A stretch of 64,000 nt of DNA from HR10 sp964615335 (GCA_964615335.1 CAZTMT010000004.1:161493-225492), one strand, 5' to 3'. Shown: positions 36,090-47,945, numbered from the stretch's first letter. Translations and numbers: made by a program. The notes: generated by a model from the letters alone, not told the origin.

Positions 36090-36490
36090 CCAATGTGTCG
36101 CCCGCTGGCGCGGGCTCGGGGATAATTGGGGACTCCGTTTCCTGGGGTTCCGCTACCGCTTCACCCCAGGCTATTTTCTGTCGCCCTCTTCGAGGGTTCT
36201 CTGTGGAATGGGGTTTGGTCTGCGAATGGGTTCCGCTCGTGCTCCATCCCAGGCTATTCTCTGTCGCCTGCTGCCGCAGGCTCTCCATGGAATGAGGTTT
36301 GATCCCAAACAGGGTTTCGCTTCGCTTCACCCCAGGTTATTTTCTTCCACCTTCTTCGAGGGCTCTTTGTGGAATGGGGTTCGGTCTCAAACAGGGGTTC
36401 CGCTCACGCTCCACTCCGGGCTATTTTCTGTCTTCTGCTCCCACCTGAGCTATTTTCTCTCACCCTCTTCGAGGGCTCTTCGCGGAATGA
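36090..36490 (+). repeat. Right array of about 83-bp structured repeats, opposite orientation
   Basis: The same family inverted: core CCCCAGGCTATTTTCTGTCG at 36164-36183, 36247-36266 and about 36330-36349, with two degenerate copies near 36413 and 36443. Hairpins start near 36100, 36183, 36266 and 36350 (steps 83, 83, 84) and at 36463. Examples are GCCCGC/GCGGGC with TGGC loop, CCCT/AGGG with CTTCG loop, and GCCTGC/GCAGGC with TGCC loop. With the left array this forms a large inverted arrangement centred near 36045. The 36491-36730 stretch after it shows no gene or clear signal. Confidence 0.85.
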
Positions 36491-36730
36491 AGGGAAGCAG
36501 GATCTCGGTCTTGGGTTTTTCGCCTGGGCGAAACTTATTTCGTGACTTCGCTTCCGATGGGCCTCCAGCGGGCTTTGGTCGAAGCTGCGAGGGGGGCAAA
36601 GAGGGCCAATATGAGTAGAGACCCAAATCGTTGGCGCGCTTGTATCCCGGACAACTGGTCGGTAACATTAATTCTTTCGTGCGGTCTCCTGCGGGAGGGA
36701 AGCGTTCATTCCGGGGCCGCGACAGAGGCG

Positions 36731-37486
36731 ATGATTTACGAACAGGTCACAGAAGAGCTGCGGGAGCGATTCCGCGAAGCCTGGGCCGTGGTCGTACTGA
36801 CGGGGGCCGGGATCTCGGCGGAAAGTGGAGTGCCGACGTTTCGCGGCGGAGGAGGAGCGGCCGTATGGAAAGGGCTGCCCGTGGAGAAGATCGCGACGCC
36901 GGAGATGCTCGCTTCGGATCCTGTCACGTTCTGGCAATGGTACGCTTATCGCCGGGAGGTCATTCACCGTGCCGAGCCCAATGCCGCTCATCGGGCCATC
37001 GCTCAATGGGAGCGGCATTTCGAGCATTTCACCGTGGTCACGCAGAACGTAGATGGTCTGCATCAGCGAGCGGGCAGCCGTCATGTGCTGGAATTGCACG
37101 GGAGCCTCTGGCGCGTTCGCTGCACGCAATGTGGGGCTCGGTCTGAGGAGCACCGGGTGCCGCTTCCGGAGATCCCTCCGCGATGTGCCTCCTGCGGAGG
37201 AATCTTGCGCCCGGATGTCGTGCTGTTTGGAGAAGCTGTGTCCGAGGAGATCTTCTCGGCAGCGGTCGCCGCAGTGGCCACGTGTGATCTCCTGCTGGTC
37301 GTCGGGACTTCGGCGGTCGTCTACCCGGCGGCGTCGCTTCCGATTCTGGCCAAGCAGGGGCATGCTTTTGTCATCGAGGTGAATCCGGAGGCGACGCCGG
37401 TGACGGAGATGGCTGACGTGACGATCCTCGGGCGGGCCGGAGAGATTCTGCCGCGGCTCTCTCCCGAAGGGAATGGAGACGCCTGA
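36731..37486 (+). CDS. Sirtuin NAD-dependent deacylase, class III-like
   Basis: 251 residues. NAD motif TGAGISAESGVPTFRG, catalytic His123 in LELHGSLW, QNVDGLH motif and a zinc knuckle of Cys131, Cys134, Cys152 and Cys155 are all present. Tyr71 and Arg74 in WYAYRREV align with the acyl-carboxylate-binding pair of SIRT5 and E. coli CobB, so desuccinylase/demalonylase activity is predicted in addition to deacetylation. The ATG at 36731 is chosen by family length; upstream codons have no similarity. Its stop overlaps the larC start by one base (TGATG). Confidence 0.9.
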   Translation: MIYEQVTEELRERFREAWAVVVLTGAGISAESGVPTFRGGGGAAVWKGLPVEKIATPEMLASDPVTFWQWYAYRREVIHRAEPNAAHRAIAQWERHFEHFTVVTQNVDGLHQRAGSRHVLELHGSLWRVRCTQCGARSEEHRVPLPEIPPRCASCGGILRPDVVLFGEAVSEEIFSAAVAAVATCDLLLVVGTSAVVYPAASLPILAKQGHAFVIEVNPEATPVTEMADVTILGRAGEILPRLSPEGNGDA

Positions 37487-38712
37487 TGGTGCGCACGCTC
37501 TATTTCGACTGCTTCGCCGGAGCCAGTGGCGATATGATCCTGGGCGCGCTGCTGGATCTCGGTCTGGATTTTGAGGCTCTCCGAGCGGAGCTTCGGAAGC
37601 TTCCGCTTCGCGGCTACGAACTGGCGCGAAGCGAAGTGCGGCGGGCGCATCTGCGCGGGACGAAGTTCGATGTGCGGATTGAAGGGGAGGATCACGTCAC
37701 GCACTCGGCGTCAGGGCATGCGCATCGCCGACTCGAAGAGATCCTGCGGCTCATTCGGGAATCGGCGCTCTCGGAGGGGGTGAAAGGGCGAGCCGAGGAG
37801 GTTTTCCGGCGGTTGGCTCAGGCGGAGGCGCGAGCGCATGGATGCGCGGTCGAAGAGGTCGTGTTCCATGAGGTGGGGGCTGTGGATTCGATCGTGGACA
37901 TCGTAGGTGCCTGCGTGGGGTTCGAGCTTTTGAGGATCGAGCGGTTCCTCGCCTCGCCCGTTCATGTGGGGCGGGGGCTGATGGGATGCGCCCACGGGCG
38001 GTATCCGGTCCCGGTCCCGGCGACGGCCGAATTGCTCAAAGGGGCGCGCGTGTATACGAGCGATATCGAGGCGGAGCTGGTGACGCCCACAGGGGCGGCC
38101 CTTCTTTCGACAGTGTGCGAGAGCTTCGGCCCGCTTCCGGAGATGCATCTGGAGGGCATCGGCTACGGAGCGGGCACGCGCGACTTCCCCGATTTCCCGA
38201 ACCTCCTGCGCGTGATGCTCGGAGAGACGCGCTCTGTGGGCTCCGGTCCCCGGTGGGAACGCCTTCTGGTTCTGGAAGCCAACGTGGATGACGCGAATCC
38301 GCAAGTCCTCGGCCACTTCCTGGAGATGGCGTTACGGGCGGGGGCCCTGGATGTTTTTTACGTCCCCGTCGTGATGAAAAAGAGTCGGCCTGGAGTGCTT
38401 CTTGTTGTCCTCTGCCGTCCGGAGGATCGGGAAGCGCTTCTTGAGCTCATCTTTCGCGAGACGACGACGCTCGGGGTGCGCATGGCGGAGGTCGAGCGGT
38501 GCGCGTTGCGGCGCGAGATCGTCTCGGTGCAGACACGGTATGGGACGGTCCCGGTGAAGGTCGCGTCCCTGGGGGAGGAGATCGTCAATGCCGCTCCGGA
38601 GTTCGAGGCCTGTCGGCAATTGGCCGAACAGCATCGCGTCCCGGTGCGCGAGCTGATGTGGGCCGCCCTGGCGGAATTCCGAAGACAATGGGACCAAAGG
38701 GAAGGCCGATGA
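37486..38712 (+). CDS. larC: LarC, nickel insertion protein for the nickel-pincer nucleotide cofactor
   Basis: 408 residues, one uninterrupted frame (in Lactobacillus plantarum larC is made by a programmed frameshift). Family motifs: TLYFDCFAGASGDMILGALLDLG at the start, FHEVGAVDSIVDIVG, VPVPATAELLKG, and ETNVDD-like LEANVDDANPQVLG. LarC uses CTP to insert nickel into the cofactor of lactate racemase-like enzymes. Neither larB, larE nor a LarA-like enzyme is in the window, so the client enzyme is elsewhere. Both junctions overlap neighbours. Confidence 0.92.
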   Translation: MVRTLYFDCFAGASGDMILGALLDLGLDFEALRAELRKLPLRGYELARSEVRRAHLRGTKFDVRIEGEDHVTHSASGHAHRRLEEILRLIRESALSEGVKGRAEEVFRRLAQAEARAHGCAVEEVVFHEVGAVDSIVDIVGACVGFELLRIERFLASPVHVGRGLMGCAHGRYPVPVPATAELLKGARVYTSDIEAELVTPTGAALLSTVCESFGPLPEMHLEGIGYGAGTRDFPDFPNLLRVMLGETRSVGSGPRWERLLVLEANVDDANPQVLGHFLEMALRAGALDVFYVPVVMKKSRPGVLLVVLCRPEDREALLELIFRETTTLGVRMAEVERCALRREIVSVQTRYGTVPVKVASLGEEIVNAAPEFEACRQLAEQHRVPVRELMWAALAEFRRQWDQREGR

Positions 38713-40661
38713 AGACGTTCTACGTCACCACGCCCATCTACTACGTCAATAGCTTCCCCCATCTGGGACACCTCTATTCGACGCTCGTGGCGGATACGAT
38801 CGCTCGATTCAAGAGGCAGTGTGGATACGACACGTTCTTTCTGACGGGCACCGATGAACACGGGCAGAATATCGAGCGCATCGCGCGCGAGCGCGGGGTG
38901 ACGCCGCAAGCGCATTGCGATGAGATGGCCCGGGAGTTCCAGCGCATGATTCACGAGTTCGGTCTGCAGCCGAGCTATTTCATTCGCACCTCGGAGGCGT
39001 ATCATCATCGAGGAGCGCAGGCGCTCTGGCGGCGCGTGCGCGAGGCCGGATACATCTACAAGGGGCAATACGAAGGATGGTTCTGCCCGGCCTGTGCGGA
39101 GTTCAAAGAGGAGCAGGAGCCGGGGCGCCCCCCTATATGCGAGCTGCACAATCGTCCCGCCGAACGCGTGGCCGAGGAGAGTTACTTCTTCCGCCTCTCC
39201 GCCTTTCAGGATCGGCTGCTCGCCTTCTATCGGGAGAATCCTCACTGTGTGCGTCCGGCCACGCGCTATAACGAAGTGGTGAGCTTCGTCAGCCGGGGAT
39301 TGAAGGATCTTTCGATCAGTCGCGTCTCGGTCCGATGGGGAGTGCCGGTGCCCGAAGATCCGCAGCATACGATGTACGTGTGGTTCGACGCTCTCTCCAA
39401 CTACATCACGGCGCTCGGATGGGGTAATGAGGGGGAGCATCTGCGCGCGGCGGGCCTCAGTGAGGGTCCGATTTTTGAGCGCTATTGGCCGGCCGATGTG
39501 CACATTGTGGGCAAGGACATTCTGCGCTTTCATGCCGTCTACTGGCCGGCGTTTCTCATGGCGGCTGGGCTTCCGCTGCCGCGCACCGTCTATGCGCATG
39601 GAATGTGGCTTTCGGGCGGGCGCAAGATGTCTAAGACGCTCGGCAATGTCATTGACCTGGCTGTGCTCCGTCGCTTCTTCCCGCGCGATGCCGTGCGCTA
39701 CTTCTGCTTGCGCGAGATGGTCTTTGGCGAGGATGCCGATTTCACCTACGGCGCGCTCGTGGATCGGATCAATGCGGATCTGGCCGATGGACTGGGAAAT
39801 CTCGCCAGCCGCACGCTCACGATGCTGCATCGGTTCTGCGGGGGGATCATCCCGGATGTTTCGACGGAAGCGTGGGGAGGGGAAGAGGAAGAGGTGCGCA
39901 CTGTGGCCGAGGCGACGATTCGGACGTTCGTCGCCGAATTCGAGGCGTATAACTTCAGCCGGGCTCTGGAAGCGGCCTGGGGATTGATCGCGCGCACGGA
40001 CAAATATCTCTCGGACAGAAAGCCCTGGGAGCTGGCGCGGCACCCGCAGGAGCGCGCGCGCCTGGAGACGGTGCTGGCGCTGGCCGTGCGCGTGCTGCGC
40101 GTTCTGGCCGTCTTGCTCGCGCCGGTGCTGCCGGAGACCACGCGCGCGCTCGGGCAGCAACTGGGGCTATCGGAGGAGCCTTCTTCTGTGGATCCACAGA
40201 CGCTTCACTTCGAAGCGCCGATCTCAGGAGTACGTATCGGTCAGGTGAAGCCCCTGTTTCCCAAGATGGACAAGGAGAAGATTATGGCGGAGATCGAAAG
40301 CCATCGTTCCCTGGAGGAAGCTGGATCTTCCTGGATCACGCTGGAGGAATTCGCTCGCGTGGACCTGCGGGCCGGGACCATTCGGGCGGCCGAGAGAGTC
40401 GCCGGAACCGATAAGCTCCTGCGATTACTTGTGGACATCGGGGAGGCGGAACCGCGGCAGGTCGTCGCGGGGATCGCTCCCTACTACCGGCCCGAAGATC
40501 TCGTGGGGCGGAAGGTGATTCTCGTGGCGAATCTGCAGCCCAAGAAGGTGCGAGGGGTTGAGTCTCGGGGCATGGTGCTGGCGGCTGTCGTCGGGTCGGA
40601 GGAGCGTCCGGTTCTGGCCGGATTCCTGGAGGACGTCCCCAACGGAGCGCGACTCCGATGA
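38709..40661 (+). CDS. metG: Methionyl-tRNA synthetase with C-terminal tRNA-binding domain
   Basis: 650 residues. Class I signatures: HLGH in NSFPHLGHLYST and KMSKT in GGRKMSKTLGN. The connective peptide holds WFCPACAEFKEEQEP with only part of a zinc knuckle. The last 110 residues (FARVDLRAGTIRAAERV ... RPVLAGFLEDVPNGARL) are the OB-fold tRNA-binding domain found in dimeric MetRS. The start at 38709 overlaps the larC stop as ATGA. Confidence 0.97.
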   Translation: MKTFYVTTPIYYVNSFPHLGHLYSTLVADTIARFKRQCGYDTFFLTGTDEHGQNIERIARERGVTPQAHCDEMAREFQRMIHEFGLQPSYFIRTSEAYHHRGAQALWRRVREAGYIYKGQYEGWFCPACAEFKEEQEPGRPPICELHNRPAERVAEESYFFRLSAFQDRLLAFYRENPHCVRPATRYNEVVSFVSRGLKDLSISRVSVRWGVPVPEDPQHTMYVWFDALSNYITALGWGNEGEHLRAAGLSEGPIFERYWPADVHIVGKDILRFHAVYWPAFLMAAGLPLPRTVYAHGMWLSGGRKMSKTLGNVIDLAVLRRFFPRDAVRYFCLREMVFGEDADFTYGALVDRINADLADGLGNLASRTLTMLHRFCGGIIPDVSTEAWGGEEEEVRTVAEATIRTFVAEFEAYNFSRALEAAWGLIARTDKYLSDRKPWELARHPQERARLETVLALAVRVLRVLAVLLAPVLPETTRALGQQLGLSEEPSSVDPQTLHFEAPISGVRIGQVKPLFPKMDKEKIMAEIESHRSLEEAGSSWITLEEFARVDLRAGTIRAAERVAGTDKLLRLLVDIGEAEPRQVVAGIAPYYRPEDLVGRKVILVANLQPKKVRGVESRGMVLAAVVGSEERPVLAGFLEDVPNGARLR

Positions 40662-41494
40662 GCCTGTTCGTGGATGCTCATGCGCATCTGAGCGCGCCGG
40701 AATTCGATGGGGATCGGGACGAGGTGATCGCGCGAGCGCGCGCCGCGGGGGTCAGGGTGATCCTGGATGTCGCGCTGAGCGGACCCGAGCCGACCTTCGA
40801 GAAGACCCTCGCTTGGGCGGAGGCGCACCAGGGGATCTACGTCGCGCTCGGCGTCCATCCTCATGATGCGAAGACGTACGATGCGGCTCTCGAGCGGCGA
40901 TTGCTCGAGTTGTCCGCTCACCCCCGGGTCATCGCCTGGGGAGAGATCGGGCTGGATTATCACTACGATCACTCCCCGCGCCCGGTGCAGCGCGAGGTCT
41001 TCCGTCGCCAACTTCAGGTGGCCCTGCGGTGCGGTCTTCCCGTCGTCATTCATTCGCGCGAGGCCGAAGAAGACACGCTCGCTCTGCTGCGCGCGCAGGG
41101 GCATCGCGTGCGCGGGCTCATGCATTGCTTCACGGGCAGCGCAGAGATGGCGCGCCAGTGCGTGGACCTGGGGCTGTACATCTCGTTCTCGGGGATTCTC
41201 ACCTTCCGGAACGCCTCACGGCTTGCGGAAGTCGCCCGCTCTGTGCCGCGGGAGCGCGTGCTGATTGAGACCGATTGTCCCTATCTGGCGCCGGTCCCCT
41301 ATCGGGGGCGTCGGAATGAACCGCTCCATGTGCGGGAGGTCGCGCGTCGGCTCGCCGAACTCTGGGGCACATCGCCGGAGGAGGTCGGGCGGGTGACGGC
41401 GGAGAATTTCCTGACGCTGTTCGCCGAGCGGATGGCTCCAGCGGATGTGTGCCGTATCGGGCGTGGCGATGCGCTCTGCGCGCCTCCGTCCTGA
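40658..41494 (+). CDS. TatD-family metal-dependent DNase
   Basis: 278 residues. Metal ligands of the TIM-barrel hydrolase are visible: HxH in VDAHAHLSAP, Glu in WGEIGLDYHYDH, His in PVVIHSREAEE, His in LMHCFTGS and Asp in IETDCPYLAPVPYRG. TatD proteins are 3'-5' exonucleases or D-aminoacyl-type hydrolases; the neighbourhood after metG is conserved in many bacteria. Starts by ATGA overlap with metG. Confidence 0.93.
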   Translation: MSLFVDAHAHLSAPEFDGDRDEVIARARAAGVRVILDVALSGPEPTFEKTLAWAEAHQGIYVALGVHPHDAKTYDAALERRLLELSAHPRVIAWGEIGLDYHYDHSPRPVQREVFRRQLQVALRCGLPVVIHSREAEEDTLALLRAQGHRVRGLMHCFTGSAEMARQCVDLGLYISFSGILTFRNASRLAEVARSVPRERVLIETDCPYLAPVPYRGRRNEPLHVREVARRLAELWGTSPEEVGRVTAENFLTLFAERMAPADVCRIGRGDALCAPPS

Positions 41495-41537
41495 AGCCAG
41501 GAGATCAAGTCCAGAGGAGGGGTCGAGGGACTGGTCT

Positions 41538-42761
41538 ATGCTCGTCGAGCGGGATATCGCGCACGGTGATCTCATTCAGGGATTGAAGTCCTTCGCGAGC
41601 TTAAAGGCGCTCTATCGGTCGGAGTTCTATCGGCGGAATGCCGAGCGCTTGCGCGCTCTGCTGGAGACGGTCCACTGGTATGTGAACCGGAGCGTACATC
41701 CCCGCGTGCGCGCGTTCGTGCGGGCCGTTCAGTGGAACATCGAGAAAGGGAAGAACTTCGAGGGTCTGGTTCACGTGCTCTCGACGCATCCGGTATTGCG
41801 GGAGGCCGATTTGCTCTTTCTCAACGAAGTGGATCACGGGATGAACCGTTCAGGGAATCGCGATGTCGCGGGGGAACTCAGTCGTCGGCTCGGCTTGCAT
41901 GGGGTATTCGCTCCGGCCTATGTGGAGCTGACCAAGGGCGTGGGGGCCGAGCGCGAGCTTCCGGGAGAGAATACGACGGCCTTGCAGGGCAATGCCATTT
42001 TGTCGCGACATCCCGTGCGCGCGGCGCGCGTGCTGGCTTTGCCGCAGTGTTTCGAGTATTTCGAATTCAGCGAGAAGCGCTTCGGTCGGCGGATCGCTCT
42101 GATGGCGGATGTGGAGCTGCCCGGCGGGCGATGGCTGCGCGCCGTCTGCACGCATCTGGAGACGCGGACGACGCCTCGGGGACGCGCGCGCCAGATGGCC
42201 GCGATCCTGCGAGCGCTCGCCTCCTGGGAAGGGCCTGTGCTGATCGCCGGAGACTGGAATACGAGCACCTTCGCGCGCGGTACGCGCTGGCGCGCCCTGT
42301 GCGGGCTCATGCGCATACTTTTGCTTTCGCCCGAGCGGCTGCAGCATGACGTGCAGCATCCCGATCGGAGGGGCGAACCGCTTTTCGAACTCCTCCGGAA
42401 GTGGGGGTATAGCTATCGCGAGTGGAATGATGAAGAGCCCACGCACATTCTGCCGGTCGAAGTGACCGAAGATGCGCACTATGTGCCGGGATTTTCGCAC
42501 GCCTGGGTGATTCGCAAGTATCAACCCTATGGCTGCCGAATCGGATTGCGGCTGGACTGGTTCGCCGCGCGCCAGTTGCGCGTGCTGGCGGCCGGCGAGG
42601 TCCTGGATGGAGAGTCCGGAGTGGCGAGCGTGCGCCCGCAGACGATCTCGGGGCTCACGTATCAGGGGCGCCCTCTCTCGGATCATGCGCCCATTGTCGT
42701 AGACGTTGCGCTTCCGTCCCACGCCGGGTCGTGCTACACTTCGCGCATCACGGGAGGATGA
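41538..42761 (+). CDS. Endonuclease/exonuclease/phosphatase-family hydrolase
   Basis: 407 residues. After about 65 nonconserved residues the EEP fold begins with AVQWNIEKGKNFEG, followed by LLFLNEVDHGM, HLETRTTPRGRARQM, IAGDWNTSTF and the terminal SDHAPIVVDV, giving the metal and catalytic Asp/Asn/His set. No signal peptide is seen. Substrate (nucleic acid, phospholipid or inositol phosphate) unknown. The start at 41538 is preceded by GTCGAGGG; its stop overlaps the next gene as ATGA. Confidence 0.8.
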   Translation: MLVERDIAHGDLIQGLKSFASLKALYRSEFYRRNAERLRALLETVHWYVNRSVHPRVRAFVRAVQWNIEKGKNFEGLVHVLSTHPVLREADLLFLNEVDHGMNRSGNRDVAGELSRRLGLHGVFAPAYVELTKGVGAERELPGENTTALQGNAILSRHPVRAARVLALPQCFEYFEFSEKRFGRRIALMADVELPGGRWLRAVCTHLETRTTPRGRARQMAAILRALASWEGPVLIAGDWNTSTFARGTRWRALCGLMRILLLSPERLQHDVQHPDRRGEPLFELLRKWGYSYREWNDEEPTHILPVEVTEDAHYVPGFSHAWVIRKYQPYGCRIGLRLDWFAARQLRVLAAGEVLDGESGVASVRPQTISGLTYQGRPLSDHAPIVVDVALPSHAGSCYTSRITGG

Positions 42762-43246
42762 AACGGCTGCGGGACATCGGACGGGACCTCTTCGTTGCGC
42801 TCGCCGTGCTCGCGGTAGGAGCCGGGAGCATGTGGGGGACCATGTATGTGATGATGCGGCAACCGGTCGTGCGCATGCCGACCCTTGTGGGTCTGCCTCT
42901 GCCGCAAGCCGAGCGCGTGGCCCAGCGCGCGGGGGTGAAGGTGCGCGTGAAGGACACTGTCTATGACGCGCGCTATCCGGCACAGGTGGTCATCGAGCAG
43001 TGGCCCCCTCCGGGGATGACCATCAAGCGGGGGCAGTCGTCGCGCGTCATCGTGAGCCGAGGACCGCGGCCAGCACTCCATTCGCCGGTCGCTACAATGG
43101 GGACCGGAGCTTCGGCGTCCTCTTCCCGCGGCGCGGTCACCGGAGAAAGAGGTACCTCCCTGGAAGAGTCTCCACCGGGTGAGAAGGAGCCCGCGGGAGA
43201 TCCGTCCGCGCCGGAGCGCCCTCTGCGGAGGAATCCCGAGCGATGA
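42758..43246 (+). CDS. Membrane-anchored single-PASTA-domain protein
   Basis: 162 residues: short basic N-terminus, one membrane helix (LFVALAVLAVGAGSMWGTMYVM), one PASTA domain (VVRMPTLVGLPLPQAERVAQ ... VVIEQWPPPGMTIKRGQSSRVIVS) and a disordered Ser/Gly/Glu/Pro-rich tail. PASTA domains bind peptidoglycan fragments in kinases and penicillin-binding proteins; here no enzymatic domain is attached. It sits between the EEP gene and rpe with ATGA overlaps on both sides. Confidence 0.85.
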   Translation: MKRLRDIGRDLFVALAVLAVGAGSMWGTMYVMMRQPVVRMPTLVGLPLPQAERVAQRAGVKVRVKDTVYDARYPAQVVIEQWPPPGMTIKRGQSSRVIVSRGPRPALHSPVATMGTGASASSSRGAVTGERGTSLEESPPGEKEPAGDPSAPERPLRRNPER

Positions 43247-43929
43247 TTCACATCGCTCCATCTATCCTCTCGGCGGACTTCGCTCGCCTGGGCGAGCAAA
43301 TCGCCCTTGTGGAGCGAGGCGGAGCGTCGCTCATCCATATTGACGTGATGGACGGACGGTTTGTCCCCAACATCACCGTTGGGCCCCTGGTGGTTGAAGC
43401 CGTTCGTCGCGCGACGGCGCTCCCTCTGGATGTGCATCTGATGATCGTCGAGCCGGATCGTTATGTGGAGGACTTCGCGCGAGCCGGGGCCAATTACATC
43501 TCCATTCATGTGGAGGCCAGCCCCCATCTGCATCGCACGCTCACGCGGATTCGCGAGTTGGGCTGTCGGGCGGGAGTCGCCCTCAACCCGGCCACGCCTC
43601 TTTGGGCTGTCGAAGAGGCTCTGGGGTATGCGGACTTCGTCTTGCTTATGTCGGTGAATCCGGGATGGGGGGGGCAATCCTTCATCCCGGCATCGCTGGA
43701 GCGCGCGCGGCGCCTTCGGGCGATGATTCGAGAGCGCAATCTGCCGACGCTGATCGAGATGGATGGGGGGATCGGTCCGGAGAATCTTCGGGACGTCCTG
43801 GAAGGAGGCGTGCAGATCGTCGTCGCGGGATCGGCGATCTTCGGCGCGCCGGACCCTGCCCAAGTCGTGGCGAAGATGGTAGAATTAGCTCGATGTTTCG
43901 AGGGGCGAACCAGAGGCCAAGGAGAATGA
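43243..43929 (+). CDS. rpe: Ribulose-phosphate 3-epimerase
   Basis: 228 residues, full length. Motifs: IAPSILSADFARLGEQI, HIDVMDGRFVPNITVGP, LDVHLMI, LMSVNPGWGGQSFI and IEMDGGIGPENL, containing the metal-binding His and Asp residues and the catalytic Asp pair. It interconverts ribulose-5-phosphate and xylulose-5-phosphate in the pentose phosphate pathway. Starts by ATGA overlap with the PASTA gene. Confidence 0.97.
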   Translation: MIHIAPSILSADFARLGEQIALVERGGASLIHIDVMDGRFVPNITVGPLVVEAVRRATALPLDVHLMIVEPDRYVEDFARAGANYISIHVEASPHLHRTLTRIRELGCRAGVALNPATPLWAVEEALGYADFVLLMSVNPGWGGQSFIPASLERARRLRAMIRERNLPTLIEMDGGIGPENLRDVLEGGVQIVVAGSAIFGAPDPAQVVAKMVELARCFEGRTRGQGE

Positions 43930-43931
43930 AG

Positions 43932-45092
43932 ATGGGCAAGCGAATCGTTCCGATCGCCGTGCTCCTGTCCGTCGCCTTGTTTCTCGGAGGGTGTGGTCGC
44001 GGCAAGAAGGTCGTGCTCGAGGAGGCGCGGCCCGGTCGCGATAAGGAGCTTTTCGAGCAGGGGCTGACGGAGCTGAGTAAAAACAAATTCATCGTCGGGC
44101 GTCTGCTCCTGCAAACGCTGATCACAACCTATCCGGACAGCCCGTATCTTCCGATCGCCAAACTCGCCATTGCCGATTCCTTCTATCTGGAGGGGACATC
44201 GGAAGCGCTGGCGCAAGCGGAGGTCGAGTACACGGATTTCGCCAACTTCTTCCCCACGCATCCTCTGGCCGATGATGCGCTGTTGCAGGTCGCACTGACG
44301 AAGATGCGGCGCATTCAGCCCCCGGATCGAGATCAGAAGCCGACGCGCGAGGCCGAGCGGCGCCTGCTGGCTGTGCTGCAACGCTACCCCAACACGGACC
44401 GCAAGGAGGAGATCCAGCAGTGGCTGAAGACTGTGCGGGATATTCTCGCCGAGCATGAGATGTACGTCGCGCGCCATTACATGATCCGCGAGCGTCCGCG
44501 AGGGGCCAAGCGTCGGCTCATGACGATCATCGAGAGATATCCCACATACTCGAAGTTCGATGAAGCTCTGTATCGGCTCGGCATGGTCCTCTACAAAGAG
44601 GAAGAGCCCGAGGAAGCGGCCAAGTACTTCGCATGGCTCGTGCGGGAGTTCCCCACCAGTCCCTATCGGCGCGAAGCAGCGGAGATGCTCGAGCGCATCG
44701 GCAAGCCGGTGCCACCCGCTGACCCTACCGAGGTCGCTCGCACCGATGCCGGCAATGGGCGGGGACTCTTCGGCGCGATGTGGGGGAAGATGAAGACCGT
44801 GCTCGGCATCGTGGATCTGGATGTGCCCAAAGAGGGCGTTCTTCTCAAGCGGGGGGAGACGGCCGAGGAGCTGATCGCTTCGGCGACAGCTTTGCTCCCG
44901 ACCCCGACGGTCGTCACGCCCCAGGCCACAACGGTCGTCGTGGGACCGGCAGCCTCGCCGGGAGCCGGTGGGACAGCTCAGGGCCGACAGGAGCTGCGCA
45001 TTGGCGCCTCTTCGGAGGCAGCGGAGAAATCCGCCGAGGCGAAAGCCAAGGAAAAGGAGAAGAAGGATCAAAAGAAACCGGAGAAGAAGTGA
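43932..45092 (+). CDS. bamD: BamD-like outer membrane assembly lipoprotein
   Basis: 386 residues. A lipoprotein signal ends with the lipobox LGGC (LLSVALFLGGCGRGK). Then come TPR-like repeats typical of BamD/YfiO (FEQGLTELSKNKFIVGRLLLQTLITTYPDSPYL, and FFPTHPLADDALLQVALTKM). The last 120 residues are low-complexity, ending in a Lys/Glu-rich tail. It would help insert beta-barrel proteins in the outer membrane. The ATG at 43932 has AAGGAG at a good distance; the ATG at 43926, overlapping the rpe stop, is the alternative. Confidence 0.85.
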   Translation: MGKRIVPIAVLLSVALFLGGCGRGKKVVLEEARPGRDKELFEQGLTELSKNKFIVGRLLLQTLITTYPDSPYLPIAKLAIADSFYLEGTSEALAQAEVEYTDFANFFPTHPLADDALLQVALTKMRRIQPPDRDQKPTREAERRLLAVLQRYPNTDRKEEIQQWLKTVRDILAEHEMYVARHYMIRERPRGAKRRLMTIIERYPTYSKFDEALYRLGMVLYKEEEPEEAAKYFAWLVREFPTSPYRREAAEMLERIGKPVPPADPTEVARTDAGNGRGLFGAMWGKMKTVLGIVDLDVPKEGVLLKRGETAEELIASATALLPTPTVVTPQATTVVVGPAASPGAGGTAQGRQELRIGASSEAAEKSAEAKAKEKEKKDQKKPEKK

Positions 45093-45132
45093 CCGAAGAG
45101 CGGATCTGGATCGCTCGTGAACGCATGAGCTG

Positions 45133-45161
45133 TTGCAAGCAGACGAAACGATCGGTAGTAT
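45133..45161 (+). promoter_or_regulatory. Promoter of valS-nadC
   Basis: TTGCAA (45133-45138), 17-nt spacer, TAGTAT (45156-45161), 48 nt before the valS start. The leader has no T-box features. Confidence 0.6.
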
Positions 45162-45209
45162 AGACCGAACATTCCGGCCGGAGAGCGCCGGATCAGGGGA
45201 TCAGGAGGG

Positions 45210-47945
<2,736 letters not shown>

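Noticed and set aside
35593..36490. CRISPR array
   Set aside because: Repeats are 70-84 bp apart and similar over most of their length, with imperfect copies in two orientations and no unique spacers of constant size; no cas genes are present.
35530..36618. Protein-coding genes in the repeat block on both strands
   Set aside because: The apparent proteins only translate the repeat in different frames (recurring IFCRPLRGL or GYFLSPSSRAL strings), have no ribosome-binding sites and no domain.
45162..45209. T-box leader before valS
   Set aside because: The leader is under 50 nt, too short for a T-box, and lacks its conserved box.
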